Shown one piece after another: positions 19,264 to 27,948 of a stretch of 64,000 nt of DNA (the stretch's first letter is position 1; each line of letters begins with the position of its first letter). Made by a program: the position numbers and the translations under genes. The notes beneath the pieces are model-generated. The model searched no databases and had not been told where the DNA came from. It saw only the letters and a program-made list of their open reading frames with translations. The DNA comes from Lichenibacterium minor (GTDB taxonomy: Bacteria > Pseudomonadota > Alphaproteobacteria > Rhizobiales > Beijerinckiaceae), in assembly GCF_004137685.1 (NCBI RefSeq), contig NZ_QYBB01000011.1, forward strand, positions 78,694 through 142,693, in the 5' to 3' direction.

Positions 19264-19791
19264 ATGCGCCTCGGCACCCCTTCCCTCTTCGCCGTCCTGG
19301 CCGTCGCCGCCCCGCTCGCCGCGTCCTCGCCCGGGACCGCCCTGGCGCAGGACGCGAGCGGCTGCGCCAAGTTCCGATGGCCGGTCGACCGCGAGCGCTC
19401 CGCCTTCGGCACGCCCGGCCTGCGCACGGTCGAGGCGGGCAAGCCCCTGCCCGGCATCATGGACCCCGCGATCGTGGCGCTGCAGCCGGTGGCCGACGTG
19501 AAGTTCGAGCGGCCGCCGAGCCGCAAGCCCAAGGACGGCACCTTCGGGGCCGTGGTGAAGACGCCGCCGCTCGCGGTGGGCGGCATCTACCAGATCACGA
19601 CGTCCGACGACGTCTGGATCGACGTCGTCCAGGACGGGCGCGAGCTCAAGCCCAAGGCCGTCACGGGCGAACGGGACTGCCCGAACGTGCGCAAGAGCGT
19701 GCGCTTCGACTTCGCGGCCGGGCAGGCGACCGTCGAGATCAGCGGTTCGGCGGCGAACAGCGTCAAAGTGGACTTCCTGCCGCCGCCGTGA
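19264..19791 (+). CDS. Conserved secreted protein of unknown function
   Basis: The 175 residues start with a signal peptide (about 28 residues, cleavage after GTALA). The mature part has beta-rich segments: KFRWPVDRERSAFGTP, LQPVADVKFERPPSRKP and GGIYQITTSDDVWIDVV. Two cysteines (in SGCAKF and RDCPNV) could form a disulphide. It starts one base after the mop stop and is probably cotranscribed. It looks like a periplasmic binding or envelope protein found across Hyphomicrobiales, with no known role. Confidence 0.8.
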   Translation: MRLGTPSLFAVLAVAAPLAASSPGTALAQDASGCAKFRWPVDRERSAFGTPGLRTVEAGKPLPGIMDPAIVALQPVADVKFERPPSRKPKDGTFGAVVKTPPLAVGGIYQITTSDDVWIDVVQDGRELKPKAVTGERDCPNVRKSVRFDFAAGQATVEISGSAANSVKVDFLPPP

Positions 19792-19847
19792 GGGCGGAAC
19801 GCGCGACGGCGCCCGACGTTCTCCCCGTCCCAGACGAGGAGGACCGC

Positions 19848-20024
19848 ATGAGCGACCACAAGCAGGGCCAAGCCGGCAGCGGAAACCACACGCCCCAGAA
19901 GGGCGAGCAGCCCCACGGCAAGGCCGACAAGCATGTCGACACCGGCGAACACGCCAAGAAGACCGCCAAGGTCCACCACGACACGGTGCCGGACGCCAAG
20001 GGCACGGCCAAATATCCGGATTGA
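19848..20024 (+). CDS. Small hydrophilic Lys/His-rich protein, 58 residues
   Basis: No function recognised. An excellent GAGGAGG precedes the ATG. The product (MSDHKQGQAGSGNHTPQKGE and onwards) is strongly charged, with no hydrophobic stretch. It is rich in Lys, His, Gly and Asp and ends KGTAKYPD, so it is likely to be disordered. Seven histidines could bind metal. It lies 56 bases after the secreted protein gene and before the SDR gene on the same strand. Codon use fits the genome. Confidence 0.65.
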   Translation: MSDHKQGQAGSGNHTPQKGEQPHGKADKHVDTGEHAKKTAKVHHDTVPDAKGTAKYPD

Positions 20025-20141
20025 CGTCGGCGATCGAAGGGCTGGGCCGCAGGGGAGCGCGGTTCGCCGCGCGTGCGGCGCGGCGCGGCGAACGCGGATT
20101 GGGCCGGCAGGAGCCGGGGCGCGGGCCAGGGGGAGCAGGAC

Positions 20142-20885
20142 ATGGCTGAACTCGTCGGCACGATCGCCTGGGTCACGGGCGCGGGCAGCGGCATCGGGGA
20201 AGCATCCGCCCTGGCGCTCGCCGGGGCGGGCGCGACGCTGGTGCTGACCGGACGCCGTGCCGAGCCCCTCGACGCCGTCGCGGCCAGGATCACGGCGGCC
20301 GGGGGGACGGCCCTGGCGCTGCCGGGCGACCTGACGCGGCCCGAAACGGCGGGCGAGATCGTCGCCGAAACGGTGCGCCGCTTCGGGCGGCTCGATATCC
20401 TGGTGAACAACGCCGGGCTGAACATCGCGGCGCGCGCGTGGCGCGACCTGACGCCGGGCAGCATCGACACGGTTCTGGGCGGCAACCTGTCCGCCGCCTT
20501 CTACTGCTCCGCCGCCGCGCTCCCGCCCATGCGGCGGCAGCGCGGCGGCGTGTTGATCCACACGGCATCCTGGGCGGGGAAATACATCTCGCCCGTGAGC
20601 GGGCCGGCCTACACGGCGGCCAAGCACGCCGTCGTGGCGATGAGCCAGAGCATCAACATGGAAGAATACCGGGACGGCATCCGCTCGACGGCGGTGCTGC
20701 CGGCCGAGGTCGCGACGCCGATCCTCGACCGGCGCCCGGTGCCGCCCAACGCCGACGAGCGCGCCGCCATGCTGCAACCCGAGGACCTCGGCGCCCTGGT
20801 GCTGTTCATCGCCACCCGGCCGCCGGGCGTGTGCCTCAACGAGGTGACGATCAGCCCGACGATGAATCGCATGTACGGGACGTGA
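20142..20885 (+). CDS. Short-chain dehydrogenase/reductase
   Basis: NAD(P)-dependent oxidoreductase of 247 residues. The cofactor motif is TGAGSGIG near residue 13, followed by NNAG (LVNNAGLN), the catalytic serine in HTASWAGKY and the YxxxK motif in AYTAAKHAV. The arginines in LTGRR suggest NADP preference. The ATG follows GGGGGAGCAGGA. It converges with preA. A malonic semialdehyde reductase role, which would fit beta-alanine breakdown, is possible but unsupported beyond location. Confidence 0.9.
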   Translation: MAELVGTIAWVTGAGSGIGEASALALAGAGATLVLTGRRAEPLDAVAARITAAGGTALALPGDLTRPETAGEIVAETVRRFGRLDILVNNAGLNIAARAWRDLTPGSIDTVLGGNLSAAFYCSAAALPPMRRQRGGVLIHTASWAGKYISPVSGPAYTAAKHAVVAMSQSINMEEYRDGIRSTAVLPAEVATPILDRRPVPPNADERAAMLQPEDLGALVLFIATRPPGVCLNEVTISPTMNRMYGT

Positions 20886-20945
20886 CCCCGGCCTCTTCCC
20901 CCGCCGTCGCGGGGGAAGGCGACATCCTGCCCGGTCCCGACCGGG

Positions 20946-22259
20946 CTATTCCGCCGCGTTCCGCACCGCCGCGGGGTTGTTGGGGTGGGTCGTCCAGTTG
21001 GCGTAGGGCCGATCGTAATCCATCCCGGTCCGGGGATCTGCGCCCGCCGTGCGGTGCTCCAGCGTGATGCAGTTCTCGACCGGGCAGATCTCGACGCACA
21101 GGTTGCAGCCCACGCAGTCCTCGTCCTTGACCACGAACCTGCGGCGGCCGTCCACCGTCGCCGTGATGGCCTGGTGCGAGGTGTCCTCGCAGGCGATGTG
21201 GCATCGCCCGCAGGAGATGCACAGGTCCTGGTCGATGCGCGCCTTGGCGACGTAGTTGAGGTCGAGGAACTGCCAATCGGTGACGTTGGGCACCGCCATG
21301 CCGCGGAAGTCCTCGATGCCGCGGTAGCCCTTGGCGTCCATCCAGGTGGACAGCCCCGACACCATCTCCTCCACGACCTTGAACCCATAGGTCATCGCGG
21401 CCGTGCAGACCTGCACGGTGCCGGCGCCGAGGGCGATGAACTCGGCGGCGTCGCGCCAGGTGGTGATGCCGCCGATGGCGGAGATCGGCATGCCGCGCGT
21501 CGCGGGGTCGCGGGCGATCTCGCTCGTCATCGACAGCGCGATGGGCTTCACCGCCGGCCCGCAATAGCCGCCGTGCGTGCCCTTGCCGCCGACGTGGGGC
21601 GACGGCGCCATGCGGTCGAGGTCGACCGCCACGATGGAATTGATCGTGTTGATGAGCGACACGGCGTCGGCACCGCCCCGCTTCGCCGCGCGCGCCGGCT
21701 GGCGGATGTCGGTGATGTTGGGCGTCAGCTTGACGATCACCGGCATGCGGGTGAACGCCTTGCACCAGCGCGCCACCATCTCGATGTATTCGGGCACCTG
21801 CCCCACCGCCGAGCCCATGCCGCGCTCGCTCATGCCGTGCGGGCAACCGAAGTTCAGCTCCACCCCGTCGCAGCCCGTCGCCTCCACGCGCGGCAGGATG
21901 CGGCGCCAGCTGTCCTCGTCGCAGGGCACCATGACGGAGGCCACCAGCGCCCGGTCCGGATGGAGCTTCTTCACCTCGGCCATCTCGCGCAGGTTCACCT
22001 CCAGCGGCCGGTCGGTGATCAGCTCGATGTTGTTGAAGCCCATCAGCCGCCGGTCGGGGCCGTGGATGGCGCCGTAGCGCGGGCCCGACACGTTGACGAC
22101 GGGAGGGCCCTCCTCGCCCAGCGTCTTCCACACCACCCCGCCCCAGCCCGCCCGGAAGGCGCGCAGCACGTTGGTCTTGCGGTCGGTGGGCGGCGCGGAA
22201 GCGAGCCAGAACGGGTTCGGCGAACGGATGCCGAGGAAGTCGCTGCGAAGGTCGGCCAT
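20946..22259 (-). CDS. preA: NAD-dependent dihydropyrimidine dehydrogenase subunit PreA
   Basis: Catalytic subunit that reduces uracil or thymine to the dihydro form, the first step of the pathway. It has 437 residues. A dihydroorotate dehydrogenase-like FMN barrel has NPFWLASAPPT at the start, ELNFGCPHGM with the active-site cysteine segment, and ISAIGGI. Two ferredoxin 4Fe-4S motifs close the protein (CISCGRCHIAC and CVGCNLCVEICPVENC). The gene starts one base after preT ends, so the two subunits are cotranslated. Confidence 0.97.
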   Translation of the reverse strand: MADLRSDFLGIRSPNPFWLASAPPTDRKTNVLRAFRAGWGGVVWKTLGEEGPPVVNVSGPRYGAIHGPDRRLMGFNNIELITDRPLEVNLREMAEVKKLHPDRALVASVMVPCDEDSWRRILPRVEATGCDGVELNFGCPHGMSERGMGSAVGQVPEYIEMVARWCKAFTRMPVIVKLTPNITDIRQPARAAKRGGADAVSLINTINSIVAVDLDRMAPSPHVGGKGTHGGYCGPAVKPIALSMTSEIARDPATRGMPISAIGGITTWRDAAEFIALGAGTVQVCTAAMTYGFKVVEEMVSGLSTWMDAKGYRGIEDFRGMAVPNVTDWQFLDLNYVAKARIDQDLCISCGRCHIACEDTSHQAITATVDGRRRFVVKDEDCVGCNLCVEICPVENCITLEHRTAGADPRTGMDYDRPYANWTTHPNNPAAVRNAAE

Positions 22260-22260
22260 G

Positions 22261-23643
22261 TCAGGCGGCTCCAGGAAGGGCGGTGTCCTGCGCCCGCAGG
22301 TGCGCATCGATGGCGAGGGCGGCGCGTTTGCCGTCCTCGACGGCGCTGACGGTGAGGTCGGGCCCGCCGGCCACGCAGTCGCCGCCCGCCCACACGCCGG
22401 GCAGCGTGGTGCGGCGGTCGCCGTCGACGCGGATGCGCCCGCCGTCGAGCGCCAGGGTGCCGCCGCCGAGCGCGACGCCGCCCAGCGCATCACCGACAAA
22501 GGTTTGGCCGATGGCGCAGAGCACGAGGTCGGCCGGCATCGCCACCTCCTCGGCCGCGCCGGAACCGGGAAGGCGATGGACGAAGCGCACGGCGGAAACG
22601 GCGCCATCCCGGTCGTCGAAGCCCGTCGGCGTCATCCAGTGGCGGATCACCACGCCGTCCGTCTTCGCCAGGTCCTGCTCCCAGCGGCTGGCCTTCATGT
22701 CGGCCGCGCCGCGGCGGTAAGCGATCGTCACCTGTTCGGCGCCGAGGCGGCGCGCCTGCACGGCGGCGTCCACCGCCGTCATGCCGCCGCCGATCACCAC
22801 GACGCGCCGCCCCACCGGGACGGCGGCCTTGTCCGGCGCCTGGCGCAGGCCCTCGATGAAGCCCAGGGCATCGACCACGTTGCGCCGCCCCCCCATGCCG
22901 TCGAGCGCGTTGACGCCGGCGAGCCCGAGTCCGAGGAACACGGCGTCGTGCCGGTCGCGCAGCGTCGCGAGATCGATGTCCCGCCCCAGGCGGAAGCCGG
23001 GCCGCAGGTCGATGCCGCCGATGCCGAGGATGAAGTCCACCTCGGCCTGGGCGAACCCGGCCGGCGTCTTATAGGCGGCGATGCCGTATTCGTTGAGGCC
23101 GCCGGGCTTGGGCCTGCCGTCGTAGAGCGTCACCGCGTGGCCGAGCATCGCGAGCCTGTGCGCCGCCGCGAGTCCCGACGGCCCGGCGCCCACCACCGCG
23201 ACGCTGCGGCCCGACGACGGCGCGCGGGTGAAGGGATGCGTGCCGGCCTCCGCCGAGGCCGCCATCATGGCGTCGGTGGCGTGGCGCTGCAACGAGCCGA
23301 TGCGCACCGGCTTGCCTTCCGCGTGTTCGCGCACGCAGGCCTCCTCGCACAGCTGTTCCGTGGGGCAGACGCGGGCGCACATGCCGCCCATGATGTTCGC
23401 CGACAGGATGGTGTCGGCGGCGCCGAGCGCGTTGTCCTTGGCGATCTGCCGGATGAAGAGCGGGATGTCGATGCCGGTCGGGCAGCTTCGAACGCAGGGC
23501 GCGTCGTAGCAGAAGTAGCAGCGCTCCGATTCGACGAAGGCCTCGTGGCGCGTCAGCGGCGGGGACAGGTCCGCGAAGTTGCGGGCATAATCATCGGCGG
23601 CGAGCCGCCCGCCCGCAACGCCGTCCGTGGTGATCGACGCCAT
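22261..23643 (-). CDS. preT: NAD-dependent dihydropyrimidine dehydrogenase subunit PreT
   Basis: Electron-input subunit of 460 residues. The N-terminal region has the glutamate synthase-type cysteine pattern for two 4Fe-4S clusters (CYFCYDAPCVRSC, CARVCPTEQLCEEAC). FAD- and NAD-binding folds follow (VAVVGAGPSGLAAAHRLAML and VVVIGGGMTAVDAA), ending in GVWAGGDCVAGG. It passes electrons from NADH to PreA. The ATG is preceded by GAGAGG and, 21 bases upstream, by a RutR-like box. Confidence 0.96.
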   Translation of the reverse strand: MASITTDGVAGGRLAADDYARNFADLSPPLTRHEAFVESERCYFCYDAPCVRSCPTGIDIPLFIRQIAKDNALGAADTILSANIMGGMCARVCPTEQLCEEACVREHAEGKPVRIGSLQRHATDAMMAASAEAGTHPFTRAPSSGRSVAVVGAGPSGLAAAHRLAMLGHAVTLYDGRPKPGGLNEYGIAAYKTPAGFAQAEVDFILGIGGIDLRPGFRLGRDIDLATLRDRHDAVFLGLGLAGVNALDGMGGRRNVVDALGFIEGLRQAPDKAAVPVGRRVVVIGGGMTAVDAAVQARRLGAEQVTIAYRRGAADMKASRWEQDLAKTDGVVIRHWMTPTGFDDRDGAVSAVRFVHRLPGSGAAEEVAMPADLVLCAIGQTFVGDALGGVALGGGTLALDGGRIRVDGDRRTTLPGVWAGGDCVAGGPDLTVSAVEDGKRAALAIDAHLRAQDTALPGAA

Positions 23644-23664
23644 CCTGACCTCTCGGGATACGAC

Positions 23665-23680
23665 CTGACCGATTGGTCAA
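23665..23680. promoter_or_regulatory. Predicted RutR operator upstream of preT
   Basis: The sequence CTGACCGATTGGTCAA matches the RutR consensus TTGACCANNTGGTCAA at all but two positions and carries both TGACC and GGTCA arms. It lies 21 bases upstream of the preT start and 85 upstream of the divergent kdgK-like start. It is the better of two boxes in the window; the other is beside rutR. Repression relieved by uracil is the expected mode. Confidence 0.7.
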
Positions 23681-23765
23681 GTGTCGGGCCGCGCGAGAGG
23701 GCTTGTCAAGGCGAAGAGATCGGCAGCACAAGACGCCGGAAGCAGCAACGGCCCAGGACTCAGGC

Positions 23766-24677
23766 ATGCCCGACATCATCGCGCTCGGCGAACCCATGGT
23801 CGAGCTGAACCGCCACAAGGGCGCCGAGCATTACGCGGTGAGCTGCGGCGGGGACGTGTCGAACGCCATGGTGGCGGCGGCGCGGTCGGGCGCCTCGTCG
23901 GGGATCGCCACTGCGGTCGGCGACGACGAGTTCGGCCGCACGCTGCTCGCCATGTGGGCGCGCGAGGGGGTCGACGCCGCCCACGTCCGGGTCGACCCGG
24001 CGGCCCCCACGGGGCTCTATTTCGTGTCCCACACCGAAGCGGGCCACGACTTCTCCTACCGGCGCGCCGGCTCGGCGGCGAGCCTCTACGGCTCCGGCGA
24101 CCTGCCCCGCGACGCGATCCGGGGCGCCAAGGTGCTGCACGTGTCCGGCATCAGCCAGGCGATCTCGACGCGGGCCGCCGATGCGGTGTTCGACGCCATG
24201 GCGGTCGCCCGCGAAGCCGGCGTCCTCCTGTCCTACGACACCAACATCCGCGTGAAGCTGTGGCCGGTGGCCCGCGCCCGCGCGGTGATCCACGAAGCGA
24301 TGACGAACATCGACATCGCCCTGCCCGGCCTCGACGACGCGCGCCTGCTCGTCGGCGTCGAGGACCCGGACGCCATCGCGGACCGCTACCTGTCCTTCGG
24401 GGCGCGCATCGTGGCGCTGAAGCTCGGCAGCCAGGGCTGCCTCATCGCCACGGCCGAACAGCGCTTGCGGGTGCCGCCCCACCGCGTCGAGGCCGTCGAC
24501 GCCACCGGCGCCGGCGACACGTTCGACGGCGCCTACCTGGCCGAATACCTGCTCACCGGCGACCCGTTCCGCGCCGGGCTCTACGCCAACACGGCTGCCG
24601 CCCTGGCGACGCGGGGCTACGGCGCCGTGGACCCGATGCCGCGCCGCGGCGACGTGCTGGCGGCGCTGGCGGCGTGA
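23766..24677 (+). CDS. kdgK: PfkB-family sugar kinase, probable 2-dehydro-3-deoxygluconokinase
   Basis: ATP-dependent kinase of 303 residues, phosphorylating KDG to KDPG in the Entner-Doudoroff entry route if the assignment is right. It has an N-terminal GGDVSNAMVAAARSGAS motif, substrate segments in FSYRRAGSAA, and the PfkB signature DATGAGDTFDGAYL with the catalytic Asp. Similarity is highest to KdgK, but fructokinase-like activity cannot be excluded. It is divergent from preT and shares the intergenic region containing the RutR box. Confidence 0.88.
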   Translation: MPDIIALGEPMVELNRHKGAEHYAVSCGGDVSNAMVAAARSGASSGIATAVGDDEFGRTLLAMWAREGVDAAHVRVDPAAPTGLYFVSHTEAGHDFSYRRAGSAASLYGSGDLPRDAIRGAKVLHVSGISQAISTRAADAVFDAMAVAREAGVLLSYDTNIRVKLWPVARARAVIHEAMTNIDIALPGLDDARLLVGVEDPDAIADRYLSFGARIVALKLGSQGCLIATAEQRLRVPPHRVEAVDATGAGDTFDGAYLAEYLLTGDPFRAGLYANTAAALATRGYGAVDPMPRRGDVLAALAA

Positions 24678-24769
24678 CGCCGCGTCGGCCCGACACGACG
24701 ACTCGGGGAAGCCGCCGTTCCGCCGCGTTTCGCCCGCAGCGTGCCTCTCCAACGATCGAGGACCCTCCG

Positions 24770-25468
24770 ATGCAACGTGCCCCCTTCCCGCGCGCCTTCG
24801 CGGCGGCCTCGTTCGCCGCCCTGCTCTGTGCCGTCACGCCCGCGGCCCGCGCCGCCGAGCCCAACGTCCGCCTTCCCGCCCCGAAGGCCGACCTCGCCGC
24901 CAGGGCCGGCACGCGCAGCGTGGTGCTGGCGGGCGGCTGCTTCTGGGGTTTGCAGGGCATGTTCGAGCACGTGAAGGGCGTCACCCGCGTCGTCGCGGGC
25001 TACGCGGGCGGCGACGCCGCGACCGCGCATTACCGCATCGTCAGCTCCGGCGAGACCGGCCATGCCGAGTCGGTGAAGATCGACTACGATCCCGCCGTGG
25101 TGTCATACGGGCAGCTGCTGCAGCTGTTCTTCTCGACCGCACACGACGCGTCCCAGGTCGGGGGCCAGGGGCCGGACGAGGGCTCGCAGTACCGCTCGAC
25201 GATCTTTGTCGCGGACGCCGCCGAGCGCCGCGTCGCCGCGGGCTACATCGCGGAACTCGGCGCCACGGCGCTGATCCACGGGCCGATCACGACGACGCTG
25301 GAGCCCCTGCGCCGCTTCTACCCGGCCGAGGGCTCCCACCAGGACTACCTGATCCACCACCCGGACAGCCCCTACATCGTGACGAACGACGCCCCCAAGA
25401 TCGCGGCGCTGCAGCGGATCTATCCCGAGCTGTACCGTGACAAGCCGGTCGTGTTGGCGTCGGACTAG
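24770..25468 (+). CDS. msrA: Peptide-methionine (S)-S-oxide reductase, exported
   Basis: Repairs methionine sulfoxide in proteins. The 232 residues begin with a signal peptide (cleavage after AARA), so it acts in the periplasm. The catalytic GGCFWG motif is near residue 56, and EGSHQDYL is conserved at the far end. GAGGA precedes the ATG. No MsrB domain is fused. Its end lies six bases from the convergent secreted protein gene. Confidence 0.95.
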   Translation: MQRAPFPRAFAAASFAALLCAVTPAARAAEPNVRLPAPKADLAARAGTRSVVLAGGCFWGLQGMFEHVKGVTRVVAGYAGGDAATAHYRIVSSGETGHAESVKIDYDPAVVSYGQLLQLFFSTAHDASQVGGQGPDEGSQYRSTIFVADAAERRVAAGYIAELGATALIHGPITTTLEPLRRFYPAEGSHQDYLIHHPDSPYIVTNDAPKIAALQRIYPELYRDKPVVLASD

Positions 25469-25474
25469 AGGCCG

Positions 25475-26071
25475 TCACATCGGGGGCACCAGGCCGTCGA
25501 CGCCGACGATGACCTCGTCGGCCGACAGCGTCCCGTCCGCCGCGGAGGCGGCCGAGATGACCACGTGGGCGCCCGGCGCCAGCATGGATCTCGCTCCGGC
25601 CACGAACCGGACGACGGGGACGTCCGGCGGGACGTCCAGCACGACCTCGCCCCCGGGATAGGCCAACGTCACCGTGCCGCCGAGGGCGTCGAGGGCGCCC
25701 TGATCCACCGTGCCGGCCACCGCCACCCCGCCGGGATCGGCGTCCGAGGGGTGTTGACCGGCGCCGGCCCCGCGCAGGTTGCCGGGGAAGATGTGCACCT
25801 CGCGGGCCGTGAGCACGCCGTTGGCATGCCGGGACGCCAAGGCTCCGACGTATCGCCCGGGGGCGACCTCCTCCGGCTTCGCCGCCACGAGCGCGCCGAC
25901 CCCGTAATCCGGGGCGAGCCTGACCGTCACGGTCCGGCCGGCGTCGTCGACGTGCAGGCGATAGCCGTCGAGCGACGTGACGGTGCCGCGGATGCGCCGG
26001 CCCGCTTGGGCCGAAGCCGCACCCGGCAGGAGCACCAGAGCGGCGGCGAGGAGGCTCCAGCGCCGTTTCAT
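25475..26071 (-). CDS. Secreted beta-rich protein, paralogue A of a tandem pair
   Basis: The 198 residues start with a signal peptide (MKRRWSLLAAALVLLPGAAS, cleavage after AQ or ASA). The mature protein alternates short beta segments such as RIRGTVTSLDGYRLHV and TLSADEVIVGVDGLVPPM. It shares the plan REVHIFP, LRGAG and the GLVPPM ending with its upstream neighbour. The fold resembles DUF5666-like secreted domains. The ATG at 26071 has an ideal AAGGAG spacing and was preferred to ATG 26077. Function unknown. Confidence 0.82.
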   Translation of the reverse strand: MKRRWSLLAAALVLLPGAASAQAGRRIRGTVTSLDGYRLHVDDAGRTVTVRLAPDYGVGALVAAKPEEVAPGRYVGALASRHANGVLTAREVHIFPGNLRGAGAGQHPSDADPGGVAVAGTVDQGALDALGGTVTLAYPGGEVVLDVPPDVPVVRFVAGARSMLAPGAHVVISAASAADGTLSADEVIVGVDGLVPPM

Positions 26072-26119
26072 CGTCATCTCCTTCCACGGCCGCCGCGATG
26101 TCGCGCAGTCGTTCCCAGT

Positions 26120-26722
26120 TCACATCGGCGGCACGAGCCCGTCCTTGCCGACCGTGACGCGCTCGGCCGTCAACCCGCCGCCTTCGCCGGCCTGCGCCTG
26201 CACGATGACGTGGGCGCCGGGCGCCAGCATGGCGCGGTCCCCCGGCGCGAACATCACGATGGGCGCGTCCTTCGGCACCGTGATGCTCTTCTCGCCGCCC
26301 TTGTAGGCGACCGTCAGCGTGTCGCCCGCCGCCCCTTTCACCTCGTTGCCCACCGTGCCGTTGGTCATGGTGCTCTGCGGCCCCAGGTCGAAGGCGCGAT
26401 GGCCCTCGCCGGAACCCCGCATGGCTTCGGGGAAGATGTGGATCTCCTTGGCCACCAGCGTCCCGTCCGGCTGCGTGTTGGCGGCGGCACCGATGAAACT
26501 GCCGGGCGTCACGTCGCCGAGCTTGGCCGGCACCAGGGCCGTCACGGTGTAGGTCGGCGACAGCGCGATCTGCACGTCGTGGCCCGCCGCGTCGTGGATC
26601 CGCAGCGCCGTGCCGTCGATCGACACCACCGTGCCGCGCAGCCGGGTGGCGCTTTGGGCCATCGCCGCCCCGCCGAGCAGGCACAGGGCCGCCGCGGCCG
26701 TCAAAGCTCGTCTCGTCAGCAT
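26120..26722 (-). CDS. Secreted beta-rich protein, paralogue B of a tandem pair
   Basis: The 200 residues have a signal peptide (MLTRRALTAAAALCLLGGAA, cleavage after AMA). It parallels paralogue A throughout: TRLRGTVVSIDGTALRIHD, KEIHIFPEAMRGSG, a TLTVAYKGGEKSITVP segment, and the identical GLVPPM C-terminus. The two lie 48 bases apart on one strand, a tandem duplication that has diverged. A GGGAGAA site precedes the ATG. Role unknown; the family occurs in Hyphomicrobiales. Confidence 0.82.
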   Translation of the reverse strand: MLTRRALTAAAALCLLGGAAMAQSATRLRGTVVSIDGTALRIHDAAGHDVQIALSPTYTVTALVPAKLGDVTPGSFIGAAANTQPDGTLVAKEIHIFPEAMRGSGEGHRAFDLGPQSTMTNGTVGNEVKGAAGDTLTVAYKGGEKSITVPKDAPIVMFAPGDRAMLAPGAHVIVQAQAGEGGGLTAERVTVGKDGLVPPM

Positions 26723-26814
26723 CGCGAAGTTCTCCCGCGGCGGCGCGCCCGGTTCCCGGTCGCCGCCGATCCCGCTATGGATGGCCCGTTGTCCCGCGAC
26801 GCAAGGAATATCGC

Positions 26815-27924
26815 ATGCGCATCGACGGCCGCGCGTTCCGCACCATCTGGCTCGGTGCCGACGGCGCCTCGGTCGAGGTCATCGACCAGCGCGCCCTGCC
26901 CCACCGCTTCGCGCTCCGCACCCTGCGCGACGCCGGCGACGCCGCCGCCGCCATCGCCGACATGACGGTGCGGGGCGCGCCGCTGATCGGCGCCGCCGGG
27001 GCCTACGGCCTGGCGCTCGCCATGGCGGCCGACCCGTCCGACGCCAACCTGTCGACGGCTCATGGCGCCCTGCTCGTGGCGCGGCCGACCGCCGTCAACC
27101 TGCGCTGGGCGCTCGACCGCATGCGGGCCCGCCTGGCGCCGCTGAAGGCCGGCGAACGCCGGGGCGCGGCCTTCGCCGAGGCCGTCCGGATCGCCGACGA
27201 GGATGCCGGCACCTGCGAGCGGCTGGGGGAACACGGTGCCGCGCTGATCGCCGAAGCCTGGGAGCGCAACGGCCGGTCGCGACCCGTCGACGTGCTGACC
27301 CATTGCAACGCCGGCTGGCTCGCCGCCGTCGACTGGGGCACCGCGCTGGCGCCGATCTACAAGGCGCATCGCGCGGGCGTGCCGGTCCACGTGTGGGTCG
27401 ACGAGACCCGGCCGCGCAACCAGGGCGCCAGCCTCACCGCCTACGAGCTGCTCGGGGAAGGCGTGCCCCACACCGTCGTGGTCGACAACGTCGGCGGCCA
27501 CCTGATGCAGCACGGCCGCGTCGACCTGTGCATCGTCGGAACGGACCGCACCACGCGCACCGGCGACGTGTGCAACAAGGTCGGCACTTACCTGAAGGCC
27601 CTGGCGGCGCACGACAACGGGGTGCCGTTCTACGTGGCGCTGCCGTCCTCCACCGTGGATTGGCGGGTCAGCGACGGCGTGCGCGAGATCCCCATCGAGG
27701 AACGCTCGGCCGACGAGGTGACGTTCGTGTCCGGGGAAACGGCGTCGGGCGCCATCGAAACCGTGCGGGTGGTGCCGCGCGGCAGCGCGGTCAGCAACTA
27801 CGCCTTCGACGTCACGCCGGCGCGGCTCGTCACCGGGCTCATCACCGAGCGCGGCGTTTGCGCGGCGTCGGAAGCCGGACTCCTGTCGCTCTTCCCCGGC
27901 GAGGAAGGCGACAAGGCGGCCTGA
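26815..27924 (+). CDS. mtnA: S-methyl-5-thioribose-1-phosphate isomerase
   Basis: Converts methylthioribose-1-phosphate to methylthioribulose-1-phosphate in methionine salvage. The 369 residues contain the eIF2B-like isomerase domain with MTVRGAPLIGAAGAYG near residue 50, the catalytic cysteine in LTHCNAGWLA and the catalytic aspartate in IVGTDRTTRTGDVCNK. No other mtn gene is visible in the window, so the rest of the salvage pathway must be elsewhere. It converges with the RsmB-like gene. Confidence 0.95.
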   Translation: MRIDGRAFRTIWLGADGASVEVIDQRALPHRFALRTLRDAGDAAAAIADMTVRGAPLIGAAGAYGLALAMAADPSDANLSTAHGALLVARPTAVNLRWALDRMRARLAPLKAGERRGAAFAEAVRIADEDAGTCERLGEHGAALIAEAWERNGRSRPVDVLTHCNAGWLAAVDWGTALAPIYKAHRAGVPVHVWVDETRPRNQGASLTAYELLGEGVPHTVVVDNVGGHLMQHGRVDLCIVGTDRTTRTGDVCNKVGTYLKALAAHDNGVPFYVALPSSTVDWRVSDGVREIPIEERSADEVTFVSGETASGAIETVRVVPRGSAVSNYAFDVTPARLVTGLITERGVCAASEAGLLSLFPGEEGDKAA

Positions 27925-27948
27925 GGCTGGGATCGAGGGGCCCGCGGC

